From the NCBI GenBank assembly GCA_023433775.1, contig JAEYTY010000094.1:1-6649 (forward strand): a stretch of DNA of 6,649 nucleotides, read 5' to 3'. The position numbers and the translations under genes were made by a program. The notes under the pieces are model-generated. The model was not told the DNA's origin. It ran no database searches and saw nothing but the letters and a program-made list of their open reading frames with translations. The DNA comes from Pseudomonadota bacterium. GTDB lineage: Bacteria; Pseudomonadota; Alphaproteobacteria; Rhizobiales; Devosiaceae. Each line of letters begins with the position of its first letter. Position 1 is the first letter of the stretch. Positions 5,379 through 6,649 of the stretch are shown piece after piece.

Positions 5379-5391
5379 CGAGGACGCGCCG

Positions 5392-6108
5392 ATGACCACG
5401 CCCCACAATCACGCCAAGCCCGGTGACTATGCCGAAGCCGTGTTGCTGCCGGGCGACCCCTTGCGGGCCAAATGGATCGCCGAGACGTTTTTCGAGAACC
5501 CAAAACAGGTCAATTCCGTCCGCAATTGCCTGGGCTTCACTGGTACCTGGAAGGGCAAGCCCGTTTCGGTGCAAGCCAGCGGCATGGGCCAGCCTTCGCT
5601 GTCGATTTATGTGCATGAGCTGATCAACGTCTATGGCGTCAAATCGCTGATCCGCGTGGGCACCTGCGGTGGTCTCAACGCAAAGGTGAAGGTGCGCGAC
5701 GTGGTGCTGGCGCAGGGCGCGACGACGGATTCGTCCATCGTCCGCGACCGCTTCGGGCCCTATAATTTTGCGCCCATCGCCGATTTCGGCCTGCTGCGCT
5801 CGGCAGCCAACAAGGCCGACGCCAAGGGGCTCAAATTCCACGTGGGCAATATGCTGTCCTCGGACATCTTCTATCACCGCGAGCCCGGCCTTGAGGGCTA
5901 TGGCATATTGCCCGAGCACGGCATTATCGCTGTCGAGATGGAAGCGGCCGCGCTTTACACGCTGGCTGCACGCTTCGATGTCAAAGCGCTCACCATCTGC
6001 ACCATGACCGATTGCCTGATCACCCATGAGGAGATCAGCGCCGACGCAAGGCAGACTTCATTGCGCGATATGGTAGAATTGGCGCTGGATGTGGCCGTCG
6101 ACGCCTGA
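5392..6108 (+). CDS. deoD: purine-nucleoside phosphorylase DeoD (hexameric type)
   Basis: DeoD splits purine (deoxy)ribonucleosides with phosphate into base and (deoxy)ribose-1-phosphate for purine salvage in the cytoplasm. The protein has 238 residues, as usual for the E. coli-like hexameric type. Visible residues and motifs: His5 (donated to the neighbouring subunit's site), phosphate-binding GDPLRAKWIAETF (21-33, with G21 and R25), R44, GMGQPS (64-69), IRVGTCGG (87-94, with R88), the ribose-binding VEMEAAALY (181-189), and the base-site Asp207 (TMTDCL) with Arg220 (ARQTS), which match catalytic D204/R217 of E. coli. The ATG at 5392 has GAGG 8 bases upstream. The frame stays open far upstream, but only as the antisense shadow of argC. 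It is followed after 32 bases by the DUF1304 gene, probably in the same operon. Confidence 0.97.
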   Translation: MTTPHNHAKPGDYAEAVLLPGDPLRAKWIAETFFENPKQVNSVRNCLGFTGTWKGKPVSVQASGMGQPSLSIYVHELINVYGVKSLIRVGTCGGLNAKVKVRDVVLAQGATTDSSIVRDRFGPYNFAPIADFGLLRSAANKADAKGLKFHVGNMLSSDIFYHREPGLEGYGILPEHGIIAVEMEAAALYTLAARFDVKALTICTMTDCLITHEEISADARQTSLRDMVELALDVAVDA

Positions 6109-6140
6109 GTCGAGCCGGCCAGCGTCAGGGGGAGCATGTC

Positions 6141-6503
6141 ATGACCATTATCGCCAATATTCTCGTTGCCGCTGTCGCCCTGCTGCATGTCTATATCATG
6201 CTGCTGGAAATGCTCTGGTGGGACAGCCCTCGCGGGCAGAAGGCGTTCAACCTGACGCCGGAATTCGCCAAACAGACAAAGGTGCTGGCGGCCAATCAGG
6301 GCCTCTATAACGGCTTCCTCGCCGCCGGCCTGATCTGGGCCCTTGTCCATCCCGATCCGGTCATCGCCTGGCAGCTGAAACTGTTTTTCCTCGCCTGTAT
6401 CGCCGTCGCCGGCATTGTTGGCGCGGTCACCTCGAGCCGGAAGATATTGTTCATCCAAACTGTGCCGGCTGTCATCGCCATCATTGCGGTGGTGGTGGTT
6501 TAG
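6141..6503 (+). CDS. DUF1304 family four-helix membrane protein
   Basis: This small inner-membrane protein of 120 residues has an unknown role and matches my memory of the DUF1304 family. Four hydrophobic segments are visible at about 3-23, 53-70, 78-97 and 102-120. The conserved family blocks are the HVYIMLLEMLWW region at the end of helix 1 (16-27), the cytosolic or periplasmic loop SPRGQKAFNLTPEFAKQTKV (29-48), the ANQGLYNGFLAAGL motif (51-64) and SSRKILFIQTVPA (98-110). The ATG at 6141 has an excellent GGGGGAG (6128-6134) six bases upstream. It follows deoD by 32 bases on the same strand, so co-transcription is likely, though no functional link to purine salvage is known to me. The protein ends in a run of valines with almost no hydrophilic tail. 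Confidence 0.88.
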   Translation: MTIIANILVAAVALLHVYIMLLEMLWWDSPRGQKAFNLTPEFAKQTKVLAANQGLYNGFLAAGLIWALVHPDPVIAWQLKLFFLACIAVAGIVGAVTSSRKILFIQTVPAVIAIIAVVVV

Positions 6504-6529
6504 CATCGTTTGTCTGAAGCACGTCTTCT

Positions 6530-6649
6530 TCGCCTCCCTCCCCCTTGAGGGGAGGGATTGAAGGAGGGGGTGGTTGTGGGGTTCACCGCGCGACCCCCAC
6601 CCCAGCTCTGCTACGGCCCTTACGGGCCTAGCGTCGCTACCCTCCCCTC
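6530..6649. repeat. GC-rich palindromic intergenic repeat element (runs off the right edge)
   Basis: The tail after the DUF1304 gene is a string of nested inverted repeats. CCCTCCCC (6536-6543) pairs with GGGGAGGG (6549-6556) around CTTGA. A G-rich stretch (6563-6583) faces the C-rich GACCCCCACCCC (6592-6603). GGCCC (6615-6619) pairs with GGGCC (6624-6628) around TTAC, with CTA/TAG outside. CCCTCCCC recurs at the very edge (6640-6647), suggesting a further unit. This 'CCCTCCCC...GGGGAGGG' style is what I recall from dispersed intergenic repeats of Alphaproteobacteria. It may also act as a transcription end for the deoD operon. No ORF is supported here. Confidence 0.6.

Noticed and set aside
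4438..5391. A 318-codon open stretch upstream of and in frame with deoD
   Set aside because: It lies entirely opposite argC and in the argC-deoD gap. Its translation has no recognisable domain, and deoD has a clear ATG with a ribosome binding site at 5392. Long antisense open frames are common in GC-rich genes.
5308..6027. Minus-strand open frame of 239 codons
   Set aside because: It is antisense to deoD, His/Gln-rich and unlike any family I know. deoD is unmistakable.

Overview
The window is GC-rich, densely packed chromosomal DNA of an alphaproteobacterium. The LeuD sequence reads like those of Hyphomicrobiales. The short type-2 ArgC, the AcuI-type reductase, a CTTGAC-type -35 box and the GC-rich palindromic intergenic repeat at the right end all fit that group. 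A Devosia-like genome is my best guess, but this is inference from remembered sequences, not a search.

Layout. (1) Positions 1-374, plus strand: the end of a Rnk/GreA-GreB C-terminal-domain gene whose start lies off the left edge. (2) Positions 362-2458, minus strand: a compact cluster transcribed leuD > Rid-family protein > GNAT acetyltransferase > CPBP membrane protease. The last two junctions are 4-base GTGA stop/start overlaps. (3) Positions 2459-2663: a divergent regulatory region with a perfect 8-bp dyad and a second, weaker one. (4) Positions 2664-3640, plus strand: acuI (acrylyl-CoA reductase, YhdH family), which appears to lack one base just after its start codon. (5) Positions 3706-4239, plus strand: a GNAT acetyltransferase lying between two copies of the 45-bp 3' end of acuI. 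(6) Positions 4300-5253, minus strand: argC. (7) Positions 5254-5391: a divergent intergenic region with a good argC promoter candidate. (8) Positions 5392-6503, plus strand: deoD and a DUF1304 membrane protein, probably one operon. (9) Positions 6530-6649: a GC-rich palindromic repeat running off the right edge.

Function. Most genes are housekeeping: leucine biosynthesis (leuD), arginine biosynthesis (argC), purine salvage (deoD) and detoxification of acrylyl-CoA (acuI). I see no phage, CRISPR, toxin-antitoxin or defence system. The most notable signal is the history of the acuI locus. A second acuI 3' tail, still encoding the family's C-terminus and a stop codon, sits 3 bases from the argC stop codon. 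This implies that acuI and argC were once directly convergent and that a segment of about 0.6 kb carrying the GNAT gene was inserted at the acuI 3' end with that end regenerated. The same acuI also carries the apparent 5' frameshift.
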